Origin: Oleidesulfovibrio sp047973035
Lineage (GTDB): Bacteria; Desulfobacterota; Desulfovibrionia; Desulfovibrionales; Desulfovibrionaceae
Assembly: GCF_047973035.1 (NCBI RefSeq)
Contig: NZ_JBKEBF010000019.1
Location: 62,001 to 126,000 of the forward strand
DNA length: 64,000 nucleotides
Direction of reading: 5' to 3'
Part shown: one piece after another, positions 48,737 to 58,002 of the stretch
Layout: each line of letters opens with the position of its first letter
How positions within the stretch are numbered: the first letter of the stretch is position 1
Program-made: the position numbers and the translations under genes
Notes under the pieces: model-generated
Told to the model about the DNA's origin: nothing
The model's input: the letters and a program-made list of their open reading frames with translations, nothing else
The model's database searches: none

Positions 48737-49603
48737 ATGCAGTGGAAGCAGTTCTTCACCCCGGTCAAATCCATATCAGTCAAAGAAGCGGAAGGGCTTC
48801 TTTCAAGCAGTGATACATCCTCCATCACCGTACTTGATGTACGGCAACCAGGTGAATACGAAGCCGGTCATATTCCGGGTGCCAGACTTATTCCCATGGC
48901 GGATTTGTCCGACAAGCTGGATGAGCTGAAACAGGAAGGCCCGACGCTGGTCTATTGCGCCATCGGCGGTCGCAGCCGGGTGGCAGCGCAGATGCTTGCC
49001 GGAAAAGGATTTCGCAATGTCATCAACATGGCGGGTGGTTTCAAGGACTGGGAAGCCATGAAGGATGGCAAAGGCTGGACCAGCGCAGGAGCCTATACAC
49101 AGGGGCTGGAACTCTTCCCCGAAGATCTTGAACCAGTAAAAGCTCTGGAAGTGGCTTGGGGCATGGAAGCTGCGCTGGAAAAATTTTATTCAGATATGGC
49201 CGCATCCACCCGCAATGCCGGTAACTCCCGAACGGCAGACATGTTTGACCGCCTTGCGAAGTTTGAAGTCGGTCATAAGGCTAAAATTGAAAACCGGTAT
49301 GAAAAAATTGCCGGACAAGGCCAGACAATCGGCAGCGTTGCAGCCAAGGTGGCAGAAGGCGGCCTGACGACGGACGAATACATGCAGAGGATGCAGATTG
49401 ACACAAGCAATCCGTCTCACATTGCCGGCTTTGCAATAATGATCGAAGCGCAGGCAATGGATTTGTACGCACGCGCCTCCCGTACTGCATCGGACTCGCA
49501 GACAAAAGAATTTCTGGCCGAAATGGCCAAAGAAGAACAAAGCCACATGAAACAGGTGAGCAAGCTGCTTGATTCACTGCTAAAGGAACAAGACAATGGC
49601 TAG
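48737..49603 (+). CDS. Rhodanese-rubrerythrin fusion protein
   Basis: Residues 10-110 form a rhodanese domain with the active Cys74 in CAIGGRSR. Residues about 135-285 form a ferritin-like four-helix domain with Glu and Glu..His pairs (EAALEKFY, KFEVGHKAKIE, EAQAMDLYARA, EEQSHMKQV) for a di-iron site. A sulfur-carrying domain joined to a peroxide-type di-iron domain suggests sulfane-sulfur or peroxide handling. GGAGG sits before ATG 48737. The next gene overlaps by eight bases. Confidence 0.85.
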   Translation: MQWKQFFTPVKSISVKEAEGLLSSSDTSSITVLDVRQPGEYEAGHIPGARLIPMADLSDKLDELKQEGPTLVYCAIGGRSRVAAQMLAGKGFRNVINMAGGFKDWEAMKDGKGWTSAGAYTQGLELFPEDLEPVKALEVAWGMEAALEKFYSDMAASTRNAGNSRTADMFDRLAKFEVGHKAKIENRYEKIAGQGQTIGSVAAKVAEGGLTTDEYMQRMQIDTSNPSHIAGFAIMIEAQAMDLYARASRTASDSQTKEFLAEMAKEEQSHMKQVSKLLDSLLKEQDNG

Positions 49604-50699
49604 ACTGCTTCTGCTGGGTGCCGGTCACGCTCATATGACAGTGATGGCCCACCTGCCCGAAATCATATCCAGAGGCCATACGGTAACGGCGGTGGGGCCG
49701 CTCAGCCGCCACTATTACTCAGGCATGGGGCCCGGGATGCTTGGCGGAACGTACACACCAGAAGATATCAGCTTTCCCGTGCAGCAGATGATCGAATCAC
49801 GCGGGGGAGAGTTCATTCTGGACAAAGCGGTACGTGTTGATGCGAAAAGCAAAAAAGTTCTGCTGCAAAGCGGCCGCGAGATTGAATACGATGTGTGTTC
49901 GTTCAATACCGGATCATCCGTTCCGCAATCCATTGTGAATGCTAACGCAACGGATGTGTACTCGGTAAAACCAATTGAAAATCTGCTTGCCGGACGTAAG
50001 CGCATCCAGTCTCTGGCAGACAGGGGTAAAATAAGCATCGGTGTTGTAGGTGGTGGTCCGGCGGCATTGGAAGTAGCCGGAAACGCAGCGGCGTGTGCCC
50101 GCGAAGCAGGCTGTAAAAACGTTTCTGTACGGTTATATGCAGGCAAAGTTTTTTTACGGCACCTATCGCCTCGTGTTCGCTCATTATGTGCAAGTGCCAT
50201 GCGAAAGCATGCAATCCAGATTATCGAAGGCAGCTATGCTTCCGGCGTCGCCACTAAAAAGGTGACATTGGAGGACGGGCGCGAGTTTGATGAAGATGTT
50301 ATCTTTATTGCCATGGGAGTGCGGCCGTCTGCGCTTATTGCAGAATCCGGCCTGCCTGTGGGAAACGATGGCGGCCTTGCTGTAAACCGTTTTCTGCAAT
50401 GCGACGAACACCCCGATATTTTCGGTGGCGGCGATTGCATCTGGTTTAAAGACCAGCCGCTGGACAAAGTGGGCGTTTACGCTGTGCGCCAAAATCCTGT
50501 TCTTTACCACAACCTGATTGCACGAATGGAAGGTGGCGAACTGCAACCTTTTGATCCAGGTGGCGAATACCTGCTTATTTTTAACACCGGCGGGGGAACA
50601 GGAGTGCTCCATAAGGCAGGCATATCCTTCGGCGGCAGGCTTGCATTTTTCATCAAAGACTACATCGACCGTAAGTTCATGCGCGAATTCCAGCCCTGA
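49596..50699 (+). CDS. FAD-dependent NAD(P)H dehydrogenase-like oxidoreductase
   Basis: A 367-residue pyridine nucleotide-disulfide oxidoreductase of the NDH-2/SQR-like group. The N-terminal LLLLGAGHAHM is the FAD dinucleotide fold; IGVVGGGPAALEVAGNAA is the NAD-binding fold; IFGGGDCIWF is the third FAD motif. No redox CxxxxC pair is present. The overlap with the rhodanese-rubrerythrin gene shows a two-gene operon, so it may feed electrons to that protein or to quinone. Confidence 0.85.
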   Translation: MARLLLLGAGHAHMTVMAHLPEIISRGHTVTAVGPLSRHYYSGMGPGMLGGTYTPEDISFPVQQMIESRGGEFILDKAVRVDAKSKKVLLQSGREIEYDVCSFNTGSSVPQSIVNANATDVYSVKPIENLLAGRKRIQSLADRGKISIGVVGGGPAALEVAGNAAACAREAGCKNVSVRLYAGKVFLRHLSPRVRSLCASAMRKHAIQIIEGSYASGVATKKVTLEDGREFDEDVIFIAMGVRPSALIAESGLPVGNDGGLAVNRFLQCDEHPDIFGGGDCIWFKDQPLDKVGVYAVRQNPVLYHNLIARMEGGELQPFDPGGEYLLIFNTGGGTGVLHKAGISFGGRLAFFIKDYIDRKFMREFQP

Positions 50700-50726
50700 T
50701 CTTGCTATATTCTGACGCTACACAAA

Positions 50727-50760
50727 AGCCTGCTGTTAATAACGGCAGGCTGTTATCGTT
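50727..50760 (+). terminator. Probable terminator after the oxidoreductase gene
   Basis: AGCCTGC and GCAGGCT pair around TGTTAATAACG, followed by GTTATCGTT. Confidence 0.65.
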
Positions 50761-50852
50761 ACGGCATAATAATAGACAATAACATTCCGGTACGCCTACT
50801 TTTACTCCATAGTGATTACCTCCCATAATTGTCAGACGCTATGAAGGATGCC

Positions 50853-52118
50853 ATGATTAACGCCACCCATACTGAATTAATGAATGTGCTGCTCGGAGCG
50901 CAGGATCTTATCGCCCCTGTTGTTGCTGGTCATGGCAAAAGGGTGGCCATGTTTTCCTGCATGATCGCAGAAATCATGGGATACTCTGCTCCCCAGCTGG
51001 AACGACTGGAAAAAGCTGCAAAGCTGCACGATATCGGATGTTTTGCACTTTCCATTGATGAAAAAGAGGACCTGCACCGCTTTGACGTCCTTTCCCCCGC
51101 AAAACATTGTGCCGTTGGCTATCTTCTGCTCAGCCAAAGCTCCCTCTTCGGAGAGTTGGCTGAGATAGTGCTGCACCACCACGCCAATTGGAATGAAAGC
51201 AAGGGAAAAGATAAACAGGGTAACCTGATCCCTGAAGAAGCTTACATAATTCACATTGCCGACAGAATCGACATCCTGATCAACGACAAATACAACATAT
51301 TGCAGCAGTCAGACGACATCGCGAAAAGCATAATCAATCGGCAGGACAATCTGTTCCACCCCAAGGTGGTAAGTGCATTTAAAGAAGTTGCATATCTGGA
51401 AAGCTTCTGGCTGCGCGGGGTCCACCCTGCAAACGCTCACTTATCATCTGCAGAGGATGCGATAACACTAACGCGGGAAGAACTGCTGGACTTCACCCGT
51501 ATGCTGACTCTTGCCATAGACTATAAATCGCGCTTTACAGCGACGCACTCCAGCGGTGTCGCGGCAACATCTGCAGCAATGGGCAAATTAGCCGGACTGA
51601 AAAACTCACTTGCCCTCAGCATTGCCGGTTATCTGCACGATCTTGGAAAACTTATCGTACCTAACGAAATTCTGGAGAAAAAAGGGCCGCTTGACAAAAC
51701 AGAACGGGCAATAATGAACAGCCACCCATTCTATACGTACGTATTGCTTAACGAAGCCAAAGGGCTTGCAGAAATTGCCCTGATTGCAGGCATGCATCAG
51801 GAAAAAATAAACGGCGAGGGATACCCTTTCCACCCCTCACCCAACGACTTTCCTCTGGCATCGCGAATTCTTGCCGTATGCGATGTGTTTACCGCCCTTG
51901 CAGAAGACAGACCCTACCGGCAAGGATTATCGAAAGATCAGGTTCTGGACATAATGCGTGACATGGTACGGGACCAGCACCTTGCCCCCGACTGCTTTGC
52001 CTACCTGGAAAGCAACTATCACACATTTGACTCCATACGGATAGCAGCTCAGGAAAAGGCGCAGGACGAATACTGCGGATTCTGGAACAAGACAGAAGAA
52101 GTTATCCAGCGTATTTAG
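50853..52118 (+). CDS. Tandem HD / HD-GYP phosphohydrolase
   Basis: About 421 residues with two HD-type domains. The first has HGKRV and KLHDIGC (around 25-120). The second has THSSGV, YLHDLGK, HPFYTY, and MHQEKINGEGYP, which is a GYP-type motif with Gln in place of the usual second His of HHE. HD-GYP enzymes hydrolyse c-di-GMP. The frame opens at a TTG (50829), but AAGGA in front of ATG 50853 is the best start. Confidence 0.85.
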   Translation: MINATHTELMNVLLGAQDLIAPVVAGHGKRVAMFSCMIAEIMGYSAPQLERLEKAAKLHDIGCFALSIDEKEDLHRFDVLSPAKHCAVGYLLLSQSSLFGELAEIVLHHHANWNESKGKDKQGNLIPEEAYIIHIADRIDILINDKYNILQQSDDIAKSIINRQDNLFHPKVVSAFKEVAYLESFWLRGVHPANAHLSSAEDAITLTREELLDFTRMLTLAIDYKSRFTATHSSGVAATSAAMGKLAGLKNSLALSIAGYLHDLGKLIVPNEILEKKGPLDKTERAIMNSHPFYTYVLLNEAKGLAEIALIAGMHQEKINGEGYPFHPSPNDFPLASRILAVCDVFTALAEDRPYRQGLSKDQVLDIMRDMVRDQHLAPDCFAYLESNYHTFDSIRIAAQEKAQDEYCGFWNKTEEVIQRI

Positions 52119-52233
52119 GGCATTACAAATTTTACTCGAAATATAATGTCGTCACACAAGCAGATAAGACTAGGTTACAATCATGGATTATTCCCAGCAA
52201 CAATGTAGCCGAACAATAAAGCGGAGGTGTCCC

Positions 52234-52440
52234 ATGGAACACACCTTGGCGCAGCCGGAATCAGGCTGTCAGGTATGCGGTCGTTATGCCCTTTCGGGAA
52301 GAAATACCAAAACCCGTGAACTTCGCAGGGTTGACGGCCGCTGGGTTTGTAGCCAATGTGCCATGCGACCGGAAATGGTACAGGCAGGCGCCATCAAAGA
52401 AGATAAGCTTCTGAACCTCATCGAAAACTGGTACGGTTAA
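52234..52440 (+). CDS. Small zinc-ribbon protein
   Basis: A 68-residue protein with CQVC (12-15) and CSQC near residue 43, a likely zinc ribbon, followed by a short helix. GGAGG before ATG 52234 fixes the start, later than the open frame at 52183. The function is unknown. Own terminator follows. Confidence 0.65.
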   Translation: MEHTLAQPESGCQVCGRYALSGRNTKTRELRRVDGRWVCSQCAMRPEMVQAGAIKEDKLLNLIENWYG

Positions 52441-52485
52441 CAGCTTTTATCCCCCCACATACGGCATGATTCATTTCTCATTGAA

Positions 52486-52520
52486 CGGCCCGCCATAATT
52501 TTGGCGGGCCGAAGTGTTTT
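52486..52520. terminator. Terminator between the convergent zinc-ribbon and mscS genes
   Basis: CGGCCCGCCA and TGGCGGGCCG are perfect 10-base arms around TAATTT, with GTTTT on the plus side. Confidence 0.8.
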
Positions 52521-52553
52521 CAGGTCAAATCCGTATTGTCCGGTAACGACAGA

Positions 52554-53411
52554 CTATGAAGCCTTACCGGAACTGCCCGCAGAAACCTCTTCTGTAATAA
52601 TATGAACATCCCGCTGCGGATAAGGAATGCTGATGCCGTTGGCATCCAACGCGTTTTTAATGTCTTCAATCAGCTTGAAGCGTGCCGCCCAGTAATCGGT
52701 TGTCTTCACCCACGGACGCACCACAAGGTTAACGGAGCTGTCACCCAGTTCTGACACTGCGATGGTGCAGGCCGGTTCGCTGAGCAATGAGGGCTGAGCT
52801 TTAACGACATCTTCAATGACCTTTTTAGCGACAGAAAGGTCATCACCGTAACCAACGCCCACAGTCAGGTCCATGCGGCGGGTGGGGCTGCCTGTCACGT
52901 TCACAATAACGTCACCCATAATCATATTGTTGGGAACAATAATACGCTGATTGTCGGGAGTAAGGAGCAACGTTGTAGAAAGCGAAATCTTTTCAACGGT
53001 ACCGGATACACCCGCGATGGTCACATAATCACCTAACGTAAACGGCCGGAACAAAATCAACATTACCCCACTGGAAAAATTGGCAAGGTTGTCTTTTACA
53101 GCCAGACCAATTGCAAGACCCAAAGAACCGAGAATTGCTAGGAACGATGTCGTATCAATGCCGATCTGCCCTGCCGCGGCAATAAGCACGGTCACCAGCA
53201 AAATGTAAAACAATACATTTCGCAAAAAACCGGTAAGCAACCGGTCAATGCCGCGCATTTCAAGCCCTTTGCGCATCAGGTTGGCGACTCTGGCACTTAA
53301 CCATGCGCCAACAATTACAATCAGAATGGCCATAAGCAGGTTGGCACCATTTTTTGCCACCCAGACAATTATCAGATCACCATATTCTTCCATCAATTTG
53401 GCATAATCCAT
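52554..53411 (-). CDS. mscS: Small-conductance mechanosensitive channel
   Basis: About 285 residues with three membrane helices: near 20-42, 60-82 and the pore helix FLAILGSLGLAIGLAVKDNLANF (about 88-115). The MscS beta domain follows (PFTLGDYVTIAGVSGTVEKI, IIVPNN). It opens under membrane tension to release solutes. The ATG at 53411 follows AAGGAGC, so the longer open frame to 53561 is not used. Confidence 0.92.
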   Translation of the reverse strand: MDYAKLMEEYGDLIIVWVAKNGANLLMAILIVIVGAWLSARVANLMRKGLEMRGIDRLLTGFLRNVLFYILLVTVLIAAAGQIGIDTTSFLAILGSLGLAIGLAVKDNLANFSSGVMLILFRPFTLGDYVTIAGVSGTVEKISLSTTLLLTPDNQRIIVPNNMIMGDVIVNVTGSPTRRMDLTVGVGYGDDLSVAKKVIEDVVKAQPSLLSEPACTIAVSELGDSSVNLVVRPWVKTTDYWAARFKLIEDIKNALDANGISIPYPQRDVHIITEEVSAGSSGKAS

Positions 53412-53717
53412 ACTATTTGCTCCTTGCTTTATTACACACTGCGAAAAATTTTCTGCTATCGTCGCCCGAAAAACAGTCACCTTTTCTGTAACAGACAGAA
53501 TGGTGTATAACCTCGTGATGACTATTACAGCTTCATAGCGTATCAATCCTATTTTGCACAAGCAAATTGGATACGTGGCGCAAAGTACGTAATCCTTCTT
53601 GCGACTTTACGTTCAGATAAGGTAAACCTTTTGCAGCAGCGTGACCGCCTTTCCGGCATTCATATTCTGCGCGGCCAACACCCGCCGCAATACTGATTAC
53701 CAAGGATAATACGCTCC
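53412..53717. other. Intergenic region, divergent promoters expected
   Basis: About 300 bases with no supported gene or strong structure; it separates mscS (minus) from the hydrolase-like gene (plus). Confidence 0.35.
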
Positions 53718-54827
53718 ATGCGTTTACTGATAGCGAATTTATTCTGCCTGACAGCACGCCAGAAGTCTCATTTGACGACCTTTGGCATTAAGATTTCTTT
53801 ATTTTTTGCAATGGCCGTGATTGCCTTCATCCCCTGCACAGCAAAGGCTGCCGGTTCAGGCATGTCGCTGATGCATGTGGGGTTCAAGCTACTCTCAGCC
53901 TGGGATGCCGAATCGGGAGAACGGATTGAGGTGGGGGTGTGGTACCCCAGCACCACGGTAGCACAGGAAACAAAAGTAGGTGAACGTACTATCAAAGCCG
54001 CCCGCGAAGGAGCACCGGAACTAGGCCGTTTTCCGACTATTTTGCTTTCACATGTCATGGCCGGCAGTGCACTTGCCCATCATGACACGGCAGAAACGCT
54101 GGCTCAGAAAGGCTTTGTAATCATTGCTCCGACACACCGGCACGACAACGTATATGACACTCGTGTACTTTTTTCTGCACGCCACGTTTCCGACAGAGTG
54201 GCGGAGCTGGCTACAGCGCTGGACTTTGCCCGCAAGGAGCCAGAACTGGGGGCAATCATAGACAATAACAGGCTGGGAGCAATCGGCTTTGATACAGGTG
54301 CTGCAGCAGTGCTGATCATGGCAGGCGGAATCCCTGCGCCTGGAAGTTATGCCGACTACTGCACGGAAGAAACAGCTTCGACCCCGTATTGCTCGCAGTG
54401 GGCAGCCCGCCGCCTGCAGACTCTCACAGAAGAACTTGGTCCGCTGTTACAAAAGCAAGCTCATCTGCCACGGCTTAAAGCTGCGGCTCTTGTTGCTCCG
54501 GGATACGCGTTTATGTTCGGCAAAGAGCAGTTGGCCAACATCAATATTCCCATACGGCTTATGAAGGCTGAAAATGACACAGTGAACCCCGGCCATGCAG
54601 ATATCCTGCGTGAAAGCCTGCGCGTCCCCCCTCTCTATTCCGTACTGGAGTCCGCCGACAATTTTACTCTGCGTGCCCCCTGCCCGCGCCGTCTGGAAGC
54701 ACTGGACAAAACAATGTGTCAGGATAAATCCGGCGTGGACAGAAAAGCCATCCATGCCAAAATGAATTCGGAACTCACCGGTTTCTTTCTGGGAACTCTG
54801 GGCACCCCCGTTTCTAACGGCCAGTAG
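53718..54827 (+). CDS. Secreted alpha/beta hydrolase-fold protein without a serine nucleophile
   Basis: A 369-residue protein of the predicted dienelactone hydrolase/PAF-acetylhydrolase-like group. The hydrophobic segment about 23-42 ends at AKAA, a likely signal peptide. FPTILLSHVMAGSALAHH is the oxyanion region. At the nucleophile elbow it reads IGFDTGAAA, with Asp where Ser is standard. AENDTVNP supplies the acid. The catalytic His region reads ADNFTLRAPC without the usual His. It may be non-catalytic or use another mechanism. Confidence 0.75.
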   Translation: MRLLIANLFCLTARQKSHLTTFGIKISLFFAMAVIAFIPCTAKAAGSGMSLMHVGFKLLSAWDAESGERIEVGVWYPSTTVAQETKVGERTIKAAREGAPELGRFPTILLSHVMAGSALAHHDTAETLAQKGFVIIAPTHRHDNVYDTRVLFSARHVSDRVAELATALDFARKEPELGAIIDNNRLGAIGFDTGAAAVLIMAGGIPAPGSYADYCTEETASTPYCSQWAARRLQTLTEELGPLLQKQAHLPRLKAAALVAPGYAFMFGKEQLANINIPIRLMKAENDTVNPGHADILRESLRVPPLYSVLESADNFTLRAPCPRRLEALDKTMCQDKSGVDRKAIHAKMNSELTGFFLGTLGTPVSNGQ

Positions 54828-54945
54828 GGCACCCGCACGTTCATTCAAAATATTCTGTCACACCTTCAGGAGAGTGTATGCGGTACAGCGCAATCCTCCT
54901 TGCTCCGCTACCTGAAACAAGCAGATACAACTACAAAACAAAAAC

Positions 54946-54974
54946 GCGCCGGACGGCACGTCATCGTCCGGCGC
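54946..54974 (-). terminator. Terminator after the block C lysis-type genes
   Basis: GCGCCGGACG and CGTCCGGCGC are perfect 10-base arms, followed on minus by GTTTTTGTTTTG. It ends the minus-strand run that begins with the holin. Confidence 0.85.
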
Positions 54975-55006
54975 ATTTTACTGCAATCAAAGCATCGTGA
55001 CTCAAC

Positions 55007-56188
55007 TCAGTTGGTTTTCTGCTGCCTTTGGTATTCAAACAAAGCCGCCAACGCAGCATCCTGTTCTTTCTTCAGGCTATCATCAATGGCGTTACGCACA
55101 GCCTCAGGATACACAGAGTAATAGTGTAATCGACCATTCTTCCCAACCCGCATCCGCTCGGTATAAATGCTCTGCACAAGAAACCACTCAAATTCCGGCC
55201 CAGACATGGGAATCCCCCTTCCGCGCATGGCCTCAACAGCATTACGGGCAACACCTGTTCCGGCACCGTGCCGCAACGCAACACTCCACAACACATCCCG
55301 CACCGGTTCCGATAACGATTCCACCGTAAAAAGTTTCTCACGCCAGAGAGCTTCTAACAGTCCGTCATATTGTCTGTTTTTTACAAAACGATATTGCAAA
55401 GTCCTGAAGGTTTCACCGCCGCTTTTTTCCATCCGGCGCCAGCGGGCTGTAAATTCAGGCCCGCCCAATTCAATATCGGTAAAAGCCGACCGTGCAGGCT
55501 CATCTAACGAAACAACAAACTCTTCCAGTTCCCGCGAACGCTTTCCCCGCAAACGCCAGGCGCCATATCGCATGACATCAGTCTCCCGCAGTGCCACCGG
55601 CGGCGGAGAGTTTTCTGAAACCCGTTCATAATCGCCTTCCAGCGCAACCCCTAAACCGCAGCCGGAAGAGAGTAATCTTTCAACACAAGCCGAGCGACCG
55701 TCCGGGAAAAAAGTAACCTGCACAACCTGTTTGGCATCTTCACCCCAAATCCCTGACGAACCGAAGTCGCTGGTAAACGATACGCTTTTCCCATGATAGC
55801 TGCCAGCCGTAACCCGCCCTACAGCGCGCACTTCGCAACTTGCCGGAAGATCTGCGGCAAAAAGTCCTTCGAGCCCTGTGCCTGCAGAAATATCCCCACC
55901 GGAACTTCCATAAACGTCCTCTACCGAAGCTCCGCTACCGCACTCTCCTGTCCCGTACAGCGTAACATCATAAAGGCCGGTGCTCAGCACGGCATCTGCC
56001 CCCACCTTGCCCGTATCCGCTGCTGTGACAAGCATCCAGGCTGTCCGGCAATCTTTCTGACGCCAGACTCCTTCAGGGGACGTCTGAGCGTCGGCCACAT
56101 CTGCAGGAAGCACTATTAAAGCGATAAAAGTCAGTGTGATGCGCACACTGCACATCAAAACACGCCAGACTCGTGTAGCCAGAACCAT
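55007..56188 (-). CDS. Secreted two-part protein, possible endolysin of the phage-derived block
   Basis: From the ATG at 56188 a signal segment (RITLTFIALIVLPADVADAQ) is followed by about 170 residues of Cys-containing beta-type sequence (SPEGVWRQKDC...). The C-terminal 170 residues are helical, with ETFRTLQYRFVKNRQYDGLL, VRDVLWSVALRHGAGTGVAR and FLVQSIYTERM. This pattern resembles wall-hydrolase-like domains of VgrG-related proteins. It follows the small terminase gene on the same strand, in the place of an endolysin. No ribosome binding site is clear; the frame is open to 56389. Both assignments are tentative. Confidence 0.5.
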   Translation of the reverse strand: MVLATRVWRVLMCSVRITLTFIALIVLPADVADAQTSPEGVWRQKDCRTAWMLVTAADTGKVGADAVLSTGLYDVTLYGTGECGSGASVEDVYGSSGGDISAGTGLEGLFAADLPASCEVRAVGRVTAGSYHGKSVSFTSDFGSSGIWGEDAKQVVQVTFFPDGRSACVERLLSSGCGLGVALEGDYERVSENSPPPVALRETDVMRYGAWRLRGKRSRELEEFVVSLDEPARSAFTDIELGGPEFTARWRRMEKSGGETFRTLQYRFVKNRQYDGLLEALWREKLFTVESLSEPVRDVLWSVALRHGAGTGVARNAVEAMRGRGIPMSGPEFEWFLVQSIYTERMRVGKNGRLHYYSVYPEAVRNAIDDSLKKEQDAALAALFEYQRQQKTN

Positions 56189-56465
56189 AAAAACAAAAGT
56201 ATGTCCGGCACCGCGGGGCTGAGTCCCTCTGCTGAAAAGCGCACTTTCAGCATGACGGTTCCCCCAACTTCCGGCAGTGTCAGTCAACAAAACTGGTGTC
56301 ATCCAAATCTCCGTAAAAAAGCGGGATGTTCTCGTTGTAGCCTTGGTGCACAAGGGCCGCAACACATTCCGCATGAACAGGTCATTCACATAAAACTGAA
56401 GCCAGTCTGTAGCATATCAGCAAACTTCAAAATAGCTGTTTCCATCATTCGTCAATACCGCCGTC

Positions 56466-57287
56466 TCATTGCAGCTGACAGTCTCGTTCATCGGCATCGG
56501 ATTCGTACCTTACTGCGCGGGCAGTATAAAGCTCTTCGATGCGCTCCAGTATTTCAGGCGGCAAGGCAGAAGCAGAGTGCAAAGCGTCTCCTGCTGCTTC
56601 TCCGGCAGCAACATCACACTCTTTTTTTGCCCCTCCGGACTTTGCATCAAACAGCCCCAGCGCACGACACAACATATCCAACGCCTTCATTTTCGAATGC
56701 ATCTTCACCCGCAAGGTTCCGCCCTTGCTAGTGGAAGTTTCTGTAATTTCCGCAACTGCAGCAGCATGAGCCGGAGCAAGCACTACAGAATCTTTCAGGA
56801 CAAGAGTGTTTCCTTCCCACATGCATACGTCTGTCAAAGAAGCAAAGGCAACGGCTGCAAGCTCGTCCAGCACTTTGTCCGGCGTAAGAGCTACGTCTGC
56901 GCCAAGCTCTTCCGGCATATCTTCCGGCCCCGTTGCCGACATCGTTGACGACAAAACGGGCGAAACCACGGACGGCAATTCAGACCCCGTTGAGGTTGTT
57001 CCCGAGCTGACAGGACCGTGTTCATCACCAGGCTGTCCGCAGGATTCTCTCTTACTTACCGATAACGCCTGCTCAGCAAAACCATCGCCCTGCAACTCTT
57101 CCAGCAGGGTTATTACCTCATGCCGCTGTAACAATTCCCTGCCTCGCCGTTCCGCCGAAGCAGGAGCGTAACCGGCTGCGATTGCAGCTGCAGCAGCATC
57201 TCCGTTATCCAGCCAATGCAGCGCAAACTTTCTGTATCGACGGCTACGAGACGATGGCGGTGCAACGTGGATGTCATCTTCTGCCAT
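56466..57287 (-). CDS. Terminase small subunit
   Basis: The N-terminal part RRYRKFALHWLDNGDAAAAAIAAGYA and RGRELLQRHEVITLLEEL is the DNA-binding domain of the Terminase_2 family. DKVLDELAAVAFASLTDVC and LRVKMHSKMKALDMLCRALGLF are the family's C-terminal part. A Ser/Thr/Gly/Pro-rich segment of about 55 residues (75-130) separates them. TerS selects DNA for packaging. It lies 15 kb from terL. The start overlaps the upstream gene by 14 bases. Confidence 0.85.
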   Translation of the reverse strand: MAEDDIHVAPPSSRSRRYRKFALHWLDNGDAAAAAIAAGYAPASAERRGRELLQRHEVITLLEELQGDGFAEQALSVSKRESCGQPGDEHGPVSSGTTSTGSELPSVVSPVLSSTMSATGPEDMPEELGADVALTPDKVLDELAAVAFASLTDVCMWEGNTLVLKDSVVLAPAHAAAVAEITETSTSKGGTLRVKMHSKMKALDMLCRALGLFDAKSGGAKKECDVAAGEAAGDALHSASALPPEILERIEELYTARAVRYESDADERDCQLQ

Positions 57288-58002
57288 AGCCTACCTCAAC
57301 ATGGCTTTCTGCCTCAAATTTGCAACCTCCTGAGTTTGCAGATTGAGACCGCTCATCGGCTAATGACAGCACAGCCGGACTCACCAACCCGGTAAAATAG
57401 TCCTGAAGAACTGACGATTCCGGCAACGTTTCAGCTCTGCTACTCGACAATAATTGCGGGCCAACTCCCCCAGCTGCCTGCAAAGCGATTAGCCCTGCCC
57501 TTAAGTCGCCATTTACCGCAGTACCGATTCTCTTTTCCGGTACCAAACTCATCCGGTATGCGTAACATGCCGCTGCGAATTTTTCCGGCTGGAGGTCATC
57601 CTCACCCCGTCTGCGGTACCGGTAAGACTGCCTTGCCGGCTCACTTCCTGTTTCAGAAGGCACCACTTGGTTTACGTAAGCAATTCCGGCTCGCTTTCCG
57701 GCTGTTGCCGTCAGTCGCTGATTCCGCATTTCGCGGACATCCAGCCTGATTTCTTCCAACACACCCTGTACAGCCACCATACGCTCTTCCAGACGTTGCA
57801 CCTGCACATGCGTTTTTCTGGTGCTATCCAGCTCTGACGAAACAAAACAAATATCCTGCTCGACCTGTTGCACACGTTCCTGCAGGGAAACTGCCACAGC
57901 AACCACACTTACCAGCGCCGTCAAAGTAGCTATCAAAGCAGACACACTCAGGCGTTTATCCACATGCCACTCTCTTCGTCTGTTTCCGGGGGACATTTTC
58001 AT
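57274..58002 (-). CDS. Membrane-anchored coiled-coil protein of the holin block
   Basis: A basic N-terminus, one membrane helix (about 18-42, SALIATLTALVSVVAVAV), a coiled coil (45-95), then a loose C-terminal region of low complexity. Such proteins lie beside holins in many phages, where spanin-like or holin-partner roles are proposed; I cannot decide. Its ATG overlaps the holin TGA by four bases (ATGA), so it is translated with the holin. Confidence 0.6.
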   Translation of the reverse strand: MKMSPGNRRREWHVDKRLSVSALIATLTALVSVVAVAVSLQERVQQVEQDICFVSSELDSTRKTHVQVQRLEERMVAVQGVLEEIRLDVREMRNQRLTATAGKRAGIAYVNQVVPSETGSEPARQSYRYRRRGEDDLQPEKFAAACYAYRMSLVPEKRIGTAVNGDLRAGLIALQAAGGVGPQLLSSSRAETLPESSVLQDYFTGLVSPAVLSLADERSQSANSGGCKFEAESHVEVGYGRR

